Below are positions 1 through 14,200 of a DNA stretch of 64,000 bases, one piece after another. The notes beneath the pieces are model-generated. The model had not been told where the DNA came from. It saw nothing but the letters and a program-made list of their open reading frames with translations, and did not search any database. The DNA is from Nematostella vectensis (lineage: Eukaryota > Cnidaria > Anthozoa > Actiniaria > Edwardsiidae), in the NCBI RefSeq assembly GCF_932526225.1, contig NC_064043.1, positions 9,963,821 through 10,027,820 on the forward strand, read 5' to 3'. How positions within the stretch are numbered: position 1 is the stretch's first letter; the number at the start of each line of letters is the position of its first letter. Position numbers and translations under genes: made by a program.

Positions 1-30
1 TTTTTTTTTTTTTGGAAAAAAAGAAAAACA

Positions 31-581
31 ATCAGAATTTTATTCAAATGTTGAGCAAGTACCCGAGTGTAAGCGGTTGTGGCACAATAGACACGAAAGC
101 TTATGAAGAATCGAAGATACGGTTGCTTATGTGGAAAGCTGCGGCAAAATCGTCAACTCGATTAGCATCACCGTTCCTGTTGGTGGCGATAATTCGATAT
201 GGAAGCCCATGAAATCTACCTGAGCCGAAATCCAAATCTACATGAAGGTGTGGGGAATGACGGCTTGAATGAGCTGCTAGGGAAAAGTTTTAATTGTTAG
301 ACTCTATGATAAGTGTGTCAGAATTTTATTCAAATGTTGAGCAAGTACCCGAGGGGAAGCGGTTGTGGCACAATGGACACGGAAGCTGATGGCGAATCGA
401 ATACATGATTGCTTATGTGGTAAGCTGCGGTAAAATCGTCCACACGACTAGCATCACCGTTCCTGTTGGTGATGATGATTCTGCATGGAAGCCCATGACA
501 TCTACCTGAGCCGAAATCCAAACTACACGAAGATGTGGGGAATGACGGCCATAAATGAGCTACTAGGGAAAAGTTTTAATG
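31..581. repeat. Direct tandem duplication, unit about 287 bp
   Basis: Two adjacent copies run 31-293 and 318-581, both opening with cagaattttattcaaatg and both closing with agggaaaagttttaa. They differ by scattered substitutions. No intact reading frame spans either copy, so I treat this as a non-coding local duplication. Confidence 0.75.
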
Positions 582-2113
582 TTATTTCTATTTCTCATTT
601 TATTTTTAGCGTTATATCCATGCGCTTCTTGGTTGTGATACCACCTTCCATGAATACGGTTAGCAAAGGGGGTATCGTCCAAGAAGCTTGTCTCCTCACC
701 CTACATTCGCGCACAGGCAGCTGTTAACAAGACAGAGCTAAGAGAACCACAAAATCCCCAACTTCAGCAGCAGCCATGTTCCACAGTTCCAAGTTCCAAT
801 ATTCTATCAAGTCAACCAATGGAAAGGCGATAGAAAGGCCGTCTGAACTCTAAGCCTAGATGGTGGTCAACGACAGGTTGAACCCTTAGCAGATCTTGAG
901 AGACCTCCAGGACTGCAGCACGTTTTATGCTCCTGCCGCATGTTCGCCCTACGGCTAATGCAAAGGGCCATCGTATTATAAGTCCCTCTTAATCGAAGAC
1001 ACGGATTCCATTGATTTAATCTGCACCCACGAGTAAGAACCTAGAGTTTAATAATCCGTGTAACAGGCTCTTAATTTTAAAGAAATTATAAAAACTTCAA
1101 ACATTCTGAGAAGTCAATCTATTTTCACGAAAAAAACGAAACCATGAGAATGATTATATTATAAGTAATGTGTCTATGTACTTTCTTGTTTTATATCGAA
1201 TCAATGACATTATTATTAAGAGCCACTAAGCACTATTTGTATGAAAACCTGTTTTCATCACGTATAATTATTTATGATAACGAAATGTCTGCCGCGATAT
1301 CAAAGTGATGGTGACAAGGACCTAAAAATCCGTGTGCATTTCACCCAAAACAACTAAACTACTTCAAATAACGATAATTTTTATCCTAATCGTGTAGAAA
1401 TATTTATCCCTAGTAATCTAAAGTTGTATAAATTCCTTTTTTCTAAAGTATGTATTTTTTCGTGATTTCCATGATTTGGGAACCCTGTGTTTTTTCATAC
1501 AAGCCTTGTATTTGAAAATTCGATCCCGTTTTTCGGGGTGTTTGCCTGCTCCAATTCTTTTAGACTTTTAGTATGTTATAGAGGGGTACTTTCTGTGCAA
1601 GAAACCGTTTAAAAACCTTGTGTTGCAATAAGCCCGATGTTGGCCCCTTTTTTGACGTAGATTGACTAGACTATGAATGGAGCTTCAAGGATCACGCCTG
1701 TCAAATATAACAATATTCGGTTTGGCCGATCTTGCTCTAAATCGACTATAACAATCTGAACATCTCTAGAAAGACGTCTTAAAGAAAGATGAACATACAT
1801 ACATGTATGTTTATCATTCTTGTTTTTATACTGCCAATCAAATCGTTCACAGGAAGAATACTACCATATATGTCTCTTTATAAAAAAAAATGTAAGTATT
1901 AACATTTGGTGACCGTGATTTCGAGCTTTGGGCTTGGAGAAGTAAGCAGAACATTTCCGCCTAAATTATAATTCAAATGCATCCATTTTGATCGCTTTTA
2001 ACTTTTTGTAGACTGTGTTTTGACACTTGCGGCTTGAATATGATCAAAGCTAGGGTATGGAAAAGCAGTTGGGTAACGACGCAATACACAGGCTTACCAA
2101 CCTCTCAGTCAGT
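582..2113. other. Non-coding stretch, nothing recognised
   Basis: No conserved reading frame, RNA gene or repeat copy found elsewhere in this window was recognised here. The sequence is AT-rich with short unrelated open frames only. Confidence 0.5.
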
Positions 2114-3513
2114 GGGTGTCTACAAAACGAAGACCTAAAACCTAATACCTGTGACCCCAAAAGCTACGACCCCCCCCAAAAATTTCAGTTATTATTTAGT
2201 CTACCTTTTGTTTCCCAAATGGCTACACAGCGCGAAAGGTTCATATGGAATCAGTGATCCTAATGAGGTAATTCAGCAAATTTTGTTGTGCTTTTCATGG
2301 AGGAAAATTTCTCATGTGCGCGCCAATGTCAATGAAGAAGTTTTCTCGATTTTTAGCCTAAATAACAAGTTTCTGGCTTTAAAACACTTCCACGATTATT
2401 TAGAACAGCCAAGCGACCATTTTTAGCCTGAAAAGCTATGCAACAAGCGGCCCCAAAATGCTCGGCAAAGTATGAACGAAGCGTGGAGTTCGACATTTCA
2501 TGCATCGTTCATTATGTGCCGAGCACTCACATGTCGCCTTTTGCGAATTTTTTCAAGCTCGAAGCCATCGTTTGGTCGTTTCTTAAAACGCCGATAAACT
2601 CAGAAACCGGAATGTCACCCGGTAAACATTTTCGGGTGTTTCTTCTAAAATCTTAATTGCCCGCTAACTTTCGGGAAATCGCTTCATGTTCTAGTTGTGT
2701 CGAGTTGTAGAAAGTTTTCATGCAGAGAAAACCATTCCACTGCCCGGTAAAAAGTGGGCCAAACAAGGCTTACATCATTCCATCAGATTTCCTCCCAACC
2801 AATCAGGTTTCATCTCTGTCAAATGATTTGACATTTAGCTGTCACAGTGCGCATAAAAATATAAACAGCTTTGCGAAATCATTAGTTTTTCTACAAAATG
2901 AGACTATATGTACTTGTTCTTTGTCTTTCTTTCGAAAAATGTCGATGCCACAGCAATTTTTGGGTGCACGTTGTCTGCAGATATCGACAAAACCAGGATT
3001 TCAATAACTATTTAGCCAATCTATTCATAAACTTTAAAGATTATGATTTACTTGTCTGGAACCCACATTGGCACGCTACGCAAAAGCTTTGTTTTGATAA
3101 ACACTTTTCCTCGCCAGGAAGTTCGAAAACTTTTCTGGGGGCATTTTTCTAAATAACCGGTAATTGCCGGGTCTGTTAGGTTACCGGGAGAGTTTTTGGG
3201 ATAATTTTTCGGGCAAAGGAGCGTGTCTGAAAAATGTGTGCAACTACAATTTTTAATGGGACAAATAAACGACGATTAAAAATAGTTTATTGGCGTGCAC
3301 ATGAGAATATTTCGTCCATGAAAAGCACAACAAAATTCGCTGAATTACCTCATTAGGATCACTGATTCCATATGAAACTTTCGCGCTGTGTAGTCATTTA
3401 AGAAACAAGGTAGACTAAATAATAACTGAAATTTTTTGGGGGTCGTAGCTTTAAGGGTCGTAGCTTTTGGGGTCACAGGTTTTAGGTTTTAGGTCTTCGT
3501 TTTGTAGACACCC
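2114..3513. mobile_element. Non-autonomous element with long terminal inverted repeats (MULE-like)
   Basis: The left end GGGTGTCTACAAAACGAAGA and the inward 200 or so bases recur inverted at the right end, terminating GTAGACACCC at 3513. Roughly 2114-2330 pairs with 3300-3513, including shared stretches on Phe/stop-rich non-coding sequence. The flanks are ctcagtcagt (2104-2113) and ctcaatcagt (3514-3523), a 9-10 bp target duplication with one mismatch. Long inverted repeats plus a 9 bp duplication are typical of Mutator-like elements. No transposase is visible inside, so it is probably non-autonomous. Superfamily assignment is inference. Confidence 0.7.
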
Positions 3514-4579
3514 CTCAATCAGTCACCCCTCAGTCTCCAATAACTATCTCGAATATTTCTAACAATAGCGCTTATTCTGAATAAATACACACCACAAAAC
3601 AATGAGAGTTTACTGTGACCTTTATTCTAGGATATAAGACAATTATAGGACAATTACAGAAGGTGATCAATCGTGAAAATATTCGAGCTAGTACTGGGAT
3701 TGACTGGAGACTCAAAATACCATCGGTAGCAACGGAATTTTAAGAGCAATAAAGTTTTATAGGGAAACCTTTTTACGTGTAATTAATATTTGCTTTAATA
3801 CTTAATGTATTGCTTGCTTTGAAATATTAAAAAGAACTAGATAGAAGTAGATAATTTATACTAGCCACATTAACTAAAGCATAACGAAAGCTAGAAAAAA
3901 TCTACAAAACACTGAGATTCTGAAGCCCTTTAGATTTTTGACAGAGCATGTATTATCTCAGCTATGATGTCCCTTATATCATCATTGTTATTCTAGGCGT
4001 ACCGTTAGCTAACAAGGCAACCACACCCTTTGGACCAATCTCAGTATACAGCTTTTAACTTGCGTATGTCATTTTAAGCAAACGACACACGCCCGGGCCC
4101 GGAAAAAGCAATGTTTTCCCGCTCAAATATCGAAAGATGTTATTTAACTGCCACATGAATTTGAATTTTTACCCGGAACAACAGAAAATTTTTTAAGTTT
4201 TTTAATGGGGAAGTGGAAAAGGGGGAATAGAGCAAATCTAATTATTAGCTGATCATCGGCTGCCATTAAACTTTTTGGATGAAGAAACGCAACGGTCCGT
4301 AGAAACATTTAAAAAATAAGTCCCTATCCCTGCACTTGTCGCATGCCCGGGCGTGTGTCGGCGGCGAGATAAGTTCAGAGGTGAGCTTTCAATCAATCAT
4401 GTCTCATACCAACATCACAACATTGGCCGTAACTAGGCAGGTTTTTGAACAATGGAATCGAGCGTTGTTTCACTCCCTTCTTATTTTATATAGAACCTAA
4501 ATACGAAGGAACACTAGAGGCTATGGTTACACATAGCCTCCTACGCGCCGCTCTTAGGGACCCCGCTTCCCTAGGAGTA
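3514..4579. other. Non-coding stretch, nothing recognised
   Basis: AT-rich, with no frame resembling a known family. It contains two GC-rich islets with CCCGGGC cores near 4092 and 4346, lying in opposite neighbourhoods of an AT-rich 250 bp segment; they may be ends of another short element, but no clear duplication of target is seen. Confidence 0.4.
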
Positions 4580-4716
4580 AGTACGCAGCTGCTTTGTCTC
4601 CTATTATCTTTGTTCCAAAAGGAGTTCTTTTGTCTCTATTCTTCTCGTTCTTTATGTCGAGGTGCGGATATTGTTCATTTGCCCAATCAAATTGCAGCTT
4701 GTAAGAGCTGCGTACT
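4580..4716. mobile_element. Small MITE, family A (copy 1)
   Basis: A 137 bp element with terminal inverted repeats AGTACGCAGCT and AGCTGCGTACT. A second, highly similar copy lies in opposite orientation at 63750-63887, where it is nested in another repeat. The accidental open frames through both copies translate alike only because the DNA is alike. Confidence 0.75.
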
Positions 4717-4899
4717 GACCCTTCCCTAGGCCCAGCGAGCTCGGCCTAGTATACTGGGCGAAACAGAAAAGCCCAGAACACATTGTGTTTTGATAACGCG
4801 GCATCGCGATACACTGAAATCGGCTTATAATCTTGAAAACGAACGAATTTAAAGTATTTTTTTTCTTGTTACGGGATTTAAAAATTCTTTATGATTTAA

Positions 4900-5131
4900 C
4901 AGGCCCGTAACCAGGGGGGGAAGGGGGTACATACCCCCCACAACGGCCGAAGGTCCACTTCCGGTTTTCAAAAGGAGTGCTCTTTTGTAGATTAAACTAT
5001 AAAGCATAAGCTAGATCACTCTGGTATGTAGCCAAATCCGACAATGAACGTTCCGTGGAGATACCCCAAAGGCATAAAACATCCCTTTTTTCTTTCAGGG
5101 GTGGTCAGGGAAAATCCTGGGTACGGGCCTG
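4900..5131. mobile_element. TIR element of the CAGGCCCGTA family (copy 1)
   Basis: It opens with CAGGCCCGTAACCAGG and ends with CCTGGGTACGGGCCTG, near-perfect inverted repeats around a G-rich interior. Related sequence occurs around 11990-12560 and a better copy at 39715-40035. No coding capacity; superfamily not determined. Confidence 0.65.
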
Positions 5132-5222
5132 TAAATTAGTTAAGCCCGGGCTTAAAGGCAGATACGCCCCTGTTGACTATATTTTCCGAGTTATGGCGAA
5201 TTTGTTTGGCCTTTCAGATTGG

Positions 5223-8200
5223 CTACCAGTCAAACTTCATATCCGCCTTGCTCCACATATATTTGCCGCCTCTTTTCAGAAACATTTTCTCGTCGAATCC
5301 ACTGAATTTCATGGCTTCATCGACGCCGACATCGAGGATTGACTTGGATGGTGACTTAGAGCCACCAGTGCAGTCCAAAAAACGCATCTGAAACGGTTAA
5401 TATGTTTGTTAAGCACTAGTCAATTGAAACGCCCAACCCACTGGTCCCTGGGAAGGGAAAAGCCCTCACCCACCCGGGACAAAACTGCAGTCAAATGCCT
5501 CTCCTTGGGATGCAAACTATAGGCAACTACCCGACAACAAGTCATCTGAAAAAAAAGCCATCTTTCAAAGCAAGTGCACTTAATAATTAATAACTATGAA
5601 GATGACCGTTTCCCAAAAAATGGAAAAAATAAATATTTTCATCTGGCGTTAGTTAGAATTCATATTCTTTGTTGCACATTTCGCCATGCAGCTTGCCACA
5701 CGCTGATACATGGAATTGCTTGCTACAGAAGAAAAAGTCTCAAACCAGAAACTGACTCGAATTTTGCAAAGTACATTTGTGATGTTATTGATTTGTCCCC
5801 ATGGTGGGGACAAGTCTCCGAGTCAAAAACTGTCAATTCCCCCACCCCCTCGGGACAGACTCTTGTTCAAATATGTTCTAAACCACCACGTTAACCCCAT
5901 ACTTTCCCGGGACCATGGGGGTGGGGTTTCAATTGACTAGTTCATTAAAATTGTGTATTTTATTCGTTTCAGAGAGGTATCCAGTATGGGACGAAATGAG
6001 GCACTCAACTAACTTTGTCATTTTGAATTAGAGTATATACATTTTTTTATATAAGAAAGCGTCTAGTTTTCAGTTGAGGCTTAGCCGTTCTTATTTCAGG
6101 AGCATTTTAAGACTGAATATGTTCTTAACGATGTTCTTAATTTCAGTGTATATAAAAATATAATAATTAATACTAATGAACAATAGTAATAATAAGGTCG
6201 TTACTATGAGCACAATTTTATTCTGCATTTTAGAACGCATCTGGACTAACCAAGGAATTTTTTTTGCTATCTGAGCCTCTGCATGTTCTTAAAATTTGGT
6301 GAAATCTCAGGCTGGACGTTCTTAAAAAACGGTTCTTATAAAAAAAATGGGGTACTCACATATTCGTCCAGAATCAGGTACGAGTTTTGCATCTGAAAAC
6401 AGAGAAAATATTACCAATTAGATTATTCAATATAAGCGACCACTCTCGGGTCCAAGACAATAGACCGCTAGGTTTGCAACAGAGGTTCACAAAAAAGTTA
6501 AATTGAAAATATTCGTATCTTACTGTCGAATCCGTTGTATCGCGACCCGCGTTTTAAAAACACGATTTGTTTTGGTTTTCTGTTTCGTCAGTAAAACCAT
6601 TCAGAGCCAATCAGAGTCTCGCTTTGTACACTTCCCTGGCTATCCTCCTGGACGAGAACCAGACAGTTTCGCTACACACAAAGCCAGGCAATTGCACTAG
6701 GCAAAAGATGGAAAACATTCGTATCTTACTGTCGAATCCGTTGTATCGCGACCCGCGTTTTCAACGCGATTTGTTTAAGTTTTCTGTTCCGTCAGTAAAA
6801 CCACTCTGAGCCAATCAGAGTCTCGCTTTGTGCACTTCCCCGGCTTTCCTCTGGACGAAAACCAGACAGTGTCGCGACAGAAAGCCAGGCAATAACTGCA
6901 CTAGGCAAAAGATGGAAAGAATCTGATTGGCTAAGAATAATTTGACTGGCGGAACAGAAAACCCCAAAAGACAAAAAAACAAATCGATGTTTTGAAAATG
7001 CGGCGTCGCGATATACGGATTCGACAGTAAATATCTAAAGATGACGTGGCCTGTAAATAAAGATGAACATATTGTGTGACTAGTATTCCTGGAAAGGGCG
7101 CTCAAGAACGTATTTATAGAGGTTTTAAGGCTCTTTTAGACAGTACGATTGAGTTGTATGCGACCTGCCTACGACATATCTTAGCCCTGCATTACACACT
7201 ACGACTTTCGTAGTCGAGCATCGTAGCGGAGTGGTAGGCTGATTTGCACTCTAGGACTCGAGTTATAGAGGTGTCGCGGGCAAGTTGCATATATCAAAAT
7301 CGTCTTGTATGAATTAGCCACGTAACAGGGATTCACAGACCTTCTCGTTTGATTCGGGGACAAGACACTCCAGTGATGCATGTCGGGAGATAAACTGATC
7401 AAACTCATGATTAGAGACAAGAAATCGCTCGGCATCACGCAATGCATCGTCACCGCTGTTTTCACCAGCAATCAGAAGGCACTGGAAGACCTGAACACAC
7501 AAAAAAACAGGAATAGGTCAGAAATAGGTCGTTCTTACTCTAGAGGGGGAGGCAGGGGGTCATCAGGTTAGAGGTTAGCAAACGTATCGTTGACATCCTC
7601 CTAGGATAGGAGGGTCGGTATAACTCAGCTGTATCATTGGTCCTTCTAGGGAATGGGGGGTGGTTGGGGGAATCCTAGGGGAAAAGGACAGCAAGCATAT
7701 CATCGATATTCTCCTAGAATAGGGAGGGGTCGGTATAACTCAGCATCATTGATCCTTTTAGAGGGTGGTTCCGAAGGGGAGGTTCCAGCAAGCGTATGAT
7801 TGTACCATTAGGGAAAGAAGCGGTATAACTCGTATAATTGACCCTAGAGGGAGGGAGGATGGTGGACCTATACTATTCCTATTTTCCTATGATTTGGTTT
7901 TGAAAGGATTTTTACCTTCCATCTGACAGGACAAAGTTCCTGTATATGTGATGTCATATCCTCCTGCTTGTTGTATGTGTTGACCACTGTGTTCAATTTG
8001 AATGCAACTTTGTACTGCTGACACATGTCACGCACGCGTCGTAGAGCTTCCACGTGATTCTTGCCCTTTTGGCGACGTCCAATCAAAACATTTGTTTCTT
8101 CATCAAAGCTGTCGCAGGAAATGGCGAGAATATCAAGGCACTCCCCTACAATATAAAATGCATATGAAGTTTATAAAAGCTACAAAAATGACAAAATAGC

Positions 8201-11200
8201 CCCCCATCGCACATGTCATTCCTTTAATCACATCCTGCTGTTTTTGCTGAGCTAAGCAAGCGGTGCACTCTGGGAATATTGTCTCTTTTAGTCGTTACGA
8301 CAAAAGGAGCAGTAGTTAAAGGTTACAGATACAGACAACTAGTTGAGGATATGAACGCGCTTCGAACGAAGCCCACGCCAGCGTCACACATGGTAATCGA
8401 CGAGCTGCCTTGTTTGTTTCACATGTGACAAATTTGCACGAGCGAAACTGAGATCCCATGCATCCCGGTTTGTACATTTCATACAGATATCTCCTATTCT
8501 ATTCCATTTGGTTATGCTACCGCCTTTGAACTCTTTTACTAGACTCTACCCGTTTAACCGTTTCGATTCTTTCAAATAAAAAATACATAAAGTACAAAAC
8601 AAAAACCCGTCATGTTCTAAGCCGCATTTTACTCATAGTGAGAGAGAGAGATGCTGGATAGCGGGGGTGGGTGTGGGGGTTTTCAAGTCCAGTGAAAAAT
8701 TTAAAAAACGTAGACAAAAAAACACCGTGCGAACTGTCAAAAACTGCGAAATTGCATTTTTTAATAACAATGTTTTTTTTCAGTAAGAGGGGGTTATGTG
8801 TGTTTTATATGATTCTTATCTATAGTTTTTCATAGATTGACAAATTTCCTCTTCAAAATATATATCCGTAGAAGTTTTTTTATATTCTTCCGTACTTTAG
8901 ACTGCATAGAGTGTTTCTTTCAGCGTTCACATCTTCACAGTAAGCGTTCTCATAGAATAGAGATATCTGTACGAAATGCACAACTCGGGATCTCAGTTCC
9001 GCTTGTGCAACTTTGTCACATGTGAAACAAACAAGACAGCTATCGTCGATTACCATATGTGTGACACTAGCGTGGGCTTCGTTTGAAGCGCGTTCAGATA
9101 CTCAACTTTTGATTCTAATTTCTCATAAACGCAGGTTCGACATACAACTACATCAAGCAAGTACTTTCGGTAAGGCCTATTTCACCAATAGAGTCGGGTA
9201 ATAGTTTAGAAGAGGCGCGGCTTGGGCTCAAATGTTGAAAAGGAATAAATTCGTTAGTTTTCAAATTATCTTAATAAAATTACTCTCGAATTGACCATCT
9301 GGAATTTATTCTTGTGCAACACTGGTCCTCTTGCCCCTCTCACACAAGTTGCCTTAGGGTGTGGACTTAGCAGGGGGCGTAAATTCGGGAATGGATCTTT
9401 GTAGGCAAGAGTGCATTAATTTTTTCAAAGATTGCGAGGACAATTTTGAAGTAAAAGAAAGATTCATCAATCGCGAAGTTTGACAGGTCAGTTTTAAGCC
9501 AAAAATTCGTCTGCTTCAAGCTGGAGTACTGTTAGGTGTTACTGTGAATTTAGAAAAAAATTCATCGCGCAGATTCGATATTTTTATTTTAATATAAAAA
9601 AATCGCTTCCATTTACCTTGCATTTAAAAAAATAACTTGATTTTAAACATGAGTGAATCTTGCGGGATCTGACAAAGCATAGATGTATTAATAAAATCTG
9701 AAAAATTAACGAAAATCGAGCCGAAAATGAGTCTTCTATAGGGAACTTAGTAAAAGATGTTTAGCCAAAACAACCTCCGGGCGCGCCACCTTAACTTTAA
9801 GTATACTTTAACTTATTCGGTGCTCTGAAGTTTGTTTGGGAGTTTACGGCCAAAAGTATGGATAAAAATGTCCGGAAGTTACAAACAGATTTAAACATCG
9901 TCGAATTTATCAATCGCTTTTTGCCAGCAAAACCAAGCAAGAAATATATTTAACTTATACGTCTACTTAATTTGATATGCACCACTCGAAGCCAAGATTG
10001 TGGGCCAAAAATTGTGAGTAAAACAGTGATAACAATGATAACTCTGGGATAAACAATAGGGTCCTAGGGGCTAAACACTCGCTATGGCTCGATGATGCTC
10101 CTCTCAGTCGTTTTTACTCTCCCAAGCCAGGGGAGATATATTCAAACTATGTTTGGGTATAGGGTTTTTGAGCTTAACCTCAAGTCCCTGTGAAATTAGT
10201 GGAAGCAATGCATCAGATAAGCAGTTAGGGGTTTCACATCCCTAACCCCAGCACCCTAGCACAGACTTGACTAACCACTACCCCCTCCCCCCTTCTGGGA
10301 AACATGCCATCCCCTCTCCTTCTCAGTCTAAGATCTTTAACATCATTTGTGTTATCAAACTTTAATTTCAGCTATGTTTTCAAGTTAATTTTTTTTTGCT
10401 TGCAGGTAATGCACTAGTCAATTGAAACATTTCCCCCATGGTCCCGGGGAAGGGTGGGGGATTAGACTTTGACACTGTACAAAACAGAGAAAAGACCCCA
10501 CCCCCTCGGGACAAATTTCTGCAGTCAAATGCTCCTACCCCTCAGGATGCAAACTTTAGGCAACTACCCACAAACAAGTCATCTGAAATAATCCTTTATC
10601 TTTCAAAGCCTATACACTTTAGCAAATTTGTACTAATAACTATATTATGAAGATAACAGTAACCAAAAAAAGGAAAAAATAAATATTTTATCTTCAAATA
10701 TAATTTATCTTCATCTGGCGTTAGTTATCATTCACATTCGTTTTGCACATTTTGCGCCATGCAGCTTGACACACACTCATACATGAAATTGCTTGCTACA
10801 GAAGAGAAAGAGTCTCAAGCCAGAAAACTGACATGACTTTTTGCAAGTACATTTGTGAGGCTATTCATTTGTCCCCACACTCTTTGGGACAGATTCTTGT
10901 TCAAAAGTGCTCTAAACCCCCACTTTAACCCCCACTTCCCCTGGACCATAGGGGTGGGGGTTTTAAATGACTATTGTATAAAAACGATCTTAGTCATTCT
11001 GCCATTTTGTTCGACCCAGTTTCCGACAAAGTATGGTTACATGAAGTACTTACCGAAGAACCTCCGCTGAACATCTATTGCAGGCTATGATAACCATGGG
11101 CCAACTTACAGATTTTTTTTAAAGTTTTTTTTTCAACATTTTTTTTTATCTTCTTAAAGAATTTGTTTTAACTTTTTTTTCTCAAATATTTTTTAAACAT

Positions 11201-14200
11201 ATTTTCCTATTCGTTTTTTTTTCAACTTTATTTTTTCTTATAGATTTCTTTGACTTTTTTTCTTACTAGATGTTTATATTATTTCATACTAGTTTTATTT
11301 ATACATTTTTTCTTACTAGATTTTTTCCCATAATTTTTTTCTTACTAGAATTTTCAAGTAAGTTTTTTCTAATTTGTCGAATTTTTTTAGCATTTTCATT
11401 TAAGCTTTATTTTTTTTCTTAGATTTTTACTTCTTGAATATTTTTTCTCCATTTTTTTTTTAATTTCTTAACTTTTTTCTCCGATTTTTTTTTTTTTTTC
11501 ATGTTTGAGAAATGCTATGATAACGATGGGCCACCATACAATAGTCCCTTATGAGGATGCCATTTCTGGGGGTGAGGGTGGGAGGGGGATCCAGCCTTAC
11601 CGTATTTATTGAACCAATTGTCCCGTATCAGGCTGCCATTGCTGACGATTGACACGCTGGGCAGTTCAAGCTCTTGTTTGCAGTAACGTACGAGTTCTCC
11701 AACAAACTTCCCTCTATCATGTAGGAACGGTTCACCACCGGAAAAATTTACTTTTTCCATACCTGTGGTTGAAAACATTTGATTGTATTGAAAAATTAAA
11801 ATATTAGAACTAATATGTACACACCTTTTTTAAATAAGAGTAATTTATGTGTTATCCATGAAGCACAAGCTCAATAGTATGTGGGCACATGCACTGACAC
11901 AGTACAGTGACCATATCTGTGTAATGGTGATCTGTGTAATGGTGAAGTATTGTGTGACGAGATCACTTTCGATGATGTATGCATTACCACAGGCCCGTAC
12001 CCAGGATTTTTCTTGGGAAGGAGAGAAATCCGGAGAAATTTGATCTAATTTTTCCGGGGTGAGGGGGTTCTAATAAGAATTTTACCACCCGAAAAAACAA
12101 AAAAGGGTCTTTATGCCATTGTAGTATCTCCATGGGACGCTTATTGTCTACAAATAGCACGTCTAATGCCAAACGGAAGTGGACTTTAGAGCATTTTATC
12201 ATCATTGTGGTATGTCATAGGTTTTGCATACCAAACAGCCCCCTTGGGTAACGTATATGCAGGTGCATTACCAGTGGCAGAGGATGGGGGGGGGGGGGGG
12301 GATGCGCAGTCATAGGTATCATATGGAAAAAGCATAGTATTTGGAGATTTCTCCATAAAGAATGACCCATGTTTTGCACACCCTGCGAACCCCCCTGTGT
12401 ACGCACCTGATATAAAAGAAGTTACCATAATATATTAACGATAATTTGGGAAATAAAGCCAGGCGCGTACCTAGGATCAGGATAGTTGGGGATATGCAGT
12501 CATAGGAATCATATGGAAAAAGCTAAGTATTTAAGGATTCCTTAAAAAGAAATATAACCCACTTTTTGGCTGCCTGTAGAAAAAAAATATATTATGCATA
12601 CTTATTTTTCTCAACCATATTTTGATTATTAGTTGTTATCAATTTAGTAAATCGATATCAATTATTATCAAATGATGCCAATTTAATAATTTTATCAATT
12701 AGTTACATCAGGACTTATTATTCAGATTAACCCTTTCACTGCTGGGTACTTTTGAGCAAAATTGTAAGAAAAACAGACTGAAAACAGAAACCTCCCCCCT
12801 ATTACCGCTGACCCAAGACAGTATGCCTTGAATGTTTCAAACAATGCACTGCAGTGTCTTTTCAATCTAGCGACCGCATTGCTACAGCCTGTTGCTTACA
12901 ACAGTTTTGCTTGTAATTTGCTTAAAAATTACAGCTTTTTTCACATCTGGAGAGTGCCTTAGGACACATACATGTCCGATACACAAACAAAATACCAGTG
13001 GCACAAGTCGTGAAGCGGAAATCTCCAGTCGTACAAGTAGTGTTTTGGGTATCTGGGTATACTGTGTTGTAAAAGTTATTTAGTGGTGTTTGGGTATCAT
13101 GTGATAAAATACCAGTGGTACGTGTTTTGCATATGATTAGGGGCACCATTGGTACCAGTGGTATGAGTGGTGGGACAATGGGTCACCACTCGTACAAGTG
13201 GTGTTTTGTATGCCAACTAGCGATTGAGGACCGATCAAAATGACTTAACTACCCTTATAACATTGTTCGTCGTTCTCAAAAGTAATGTAAAACAAGCACA
13301 CAAACATATCCTTAGCAGTCTTTTTGAAAAGCGAATTATGACGCATAATACGCGAGCCTATTACATTGTTCGTCGTTCTCAAAAGTATTGGAAAACAAGC
13401 ACACAAACATACCCTTAGCAGTCTTTTCGAAAAGCAAATGAATTCGCATTACGCGTAATACGCATCATTAACGAACAGAACTAATCGAACTGTGAAACAT
13501 TTGTGCATCTTAAATCGCATATATTACGCACTGGTATTTAGCGATTGTCAGAGGTCCCACCCATAGGTGTTGTCAGAGGTCCCATCGAAACAACCAAACT
13601 ATTCTTATAACATTATTCGTCGTTTTCTTCACAGAGGGAGAAAGGAATTTTCTAGTGAATGGCCTCATACTCTCCTTTGTGGTACATCTACCCAGCTATT
13701 CAACCTTATTCAAAAATTGTTTTCAGGCTTATTCTGGGTTCCTTGGACCTGGAAATGTTTTGTTTGGCTTTGGGGCAAAAAGACTTTTGCCCGCCTCTCT
13801 GTGAAGGGGTTTCCAAGACTCACATGGAGACTCGCTTCTAATGGAGGTTTTAGCATTGATTATTGTGACTGATTGCTGTATTGGGGCCTGATGGAATGCA
13901 ATAAAGGTATCTATTTGTGACTTGATCTGTTTTTGCTTGTCTTTATTTGTAGTGTCTTTTTTGGTATGAAACGTTTCTGAGTTTAAGCACTTGTTTCAAA
14001 TTGGTCAGACATCAAGGCTAATATTTTGAAATTTAGCCAATTCTATAACATTGCTTGGATGCGTTTTTGAAGGTCGTCTATGCCTTGGATGAATCCATGA
14101 GTATCCGGGTCTCCGTGCGAGGTGGACTAGGAAAATCCTAGGATAACCTAGGAATATCCTAGGATTTTATTCCTAGGAATTCCTAGGAAATCCTAAGGAA

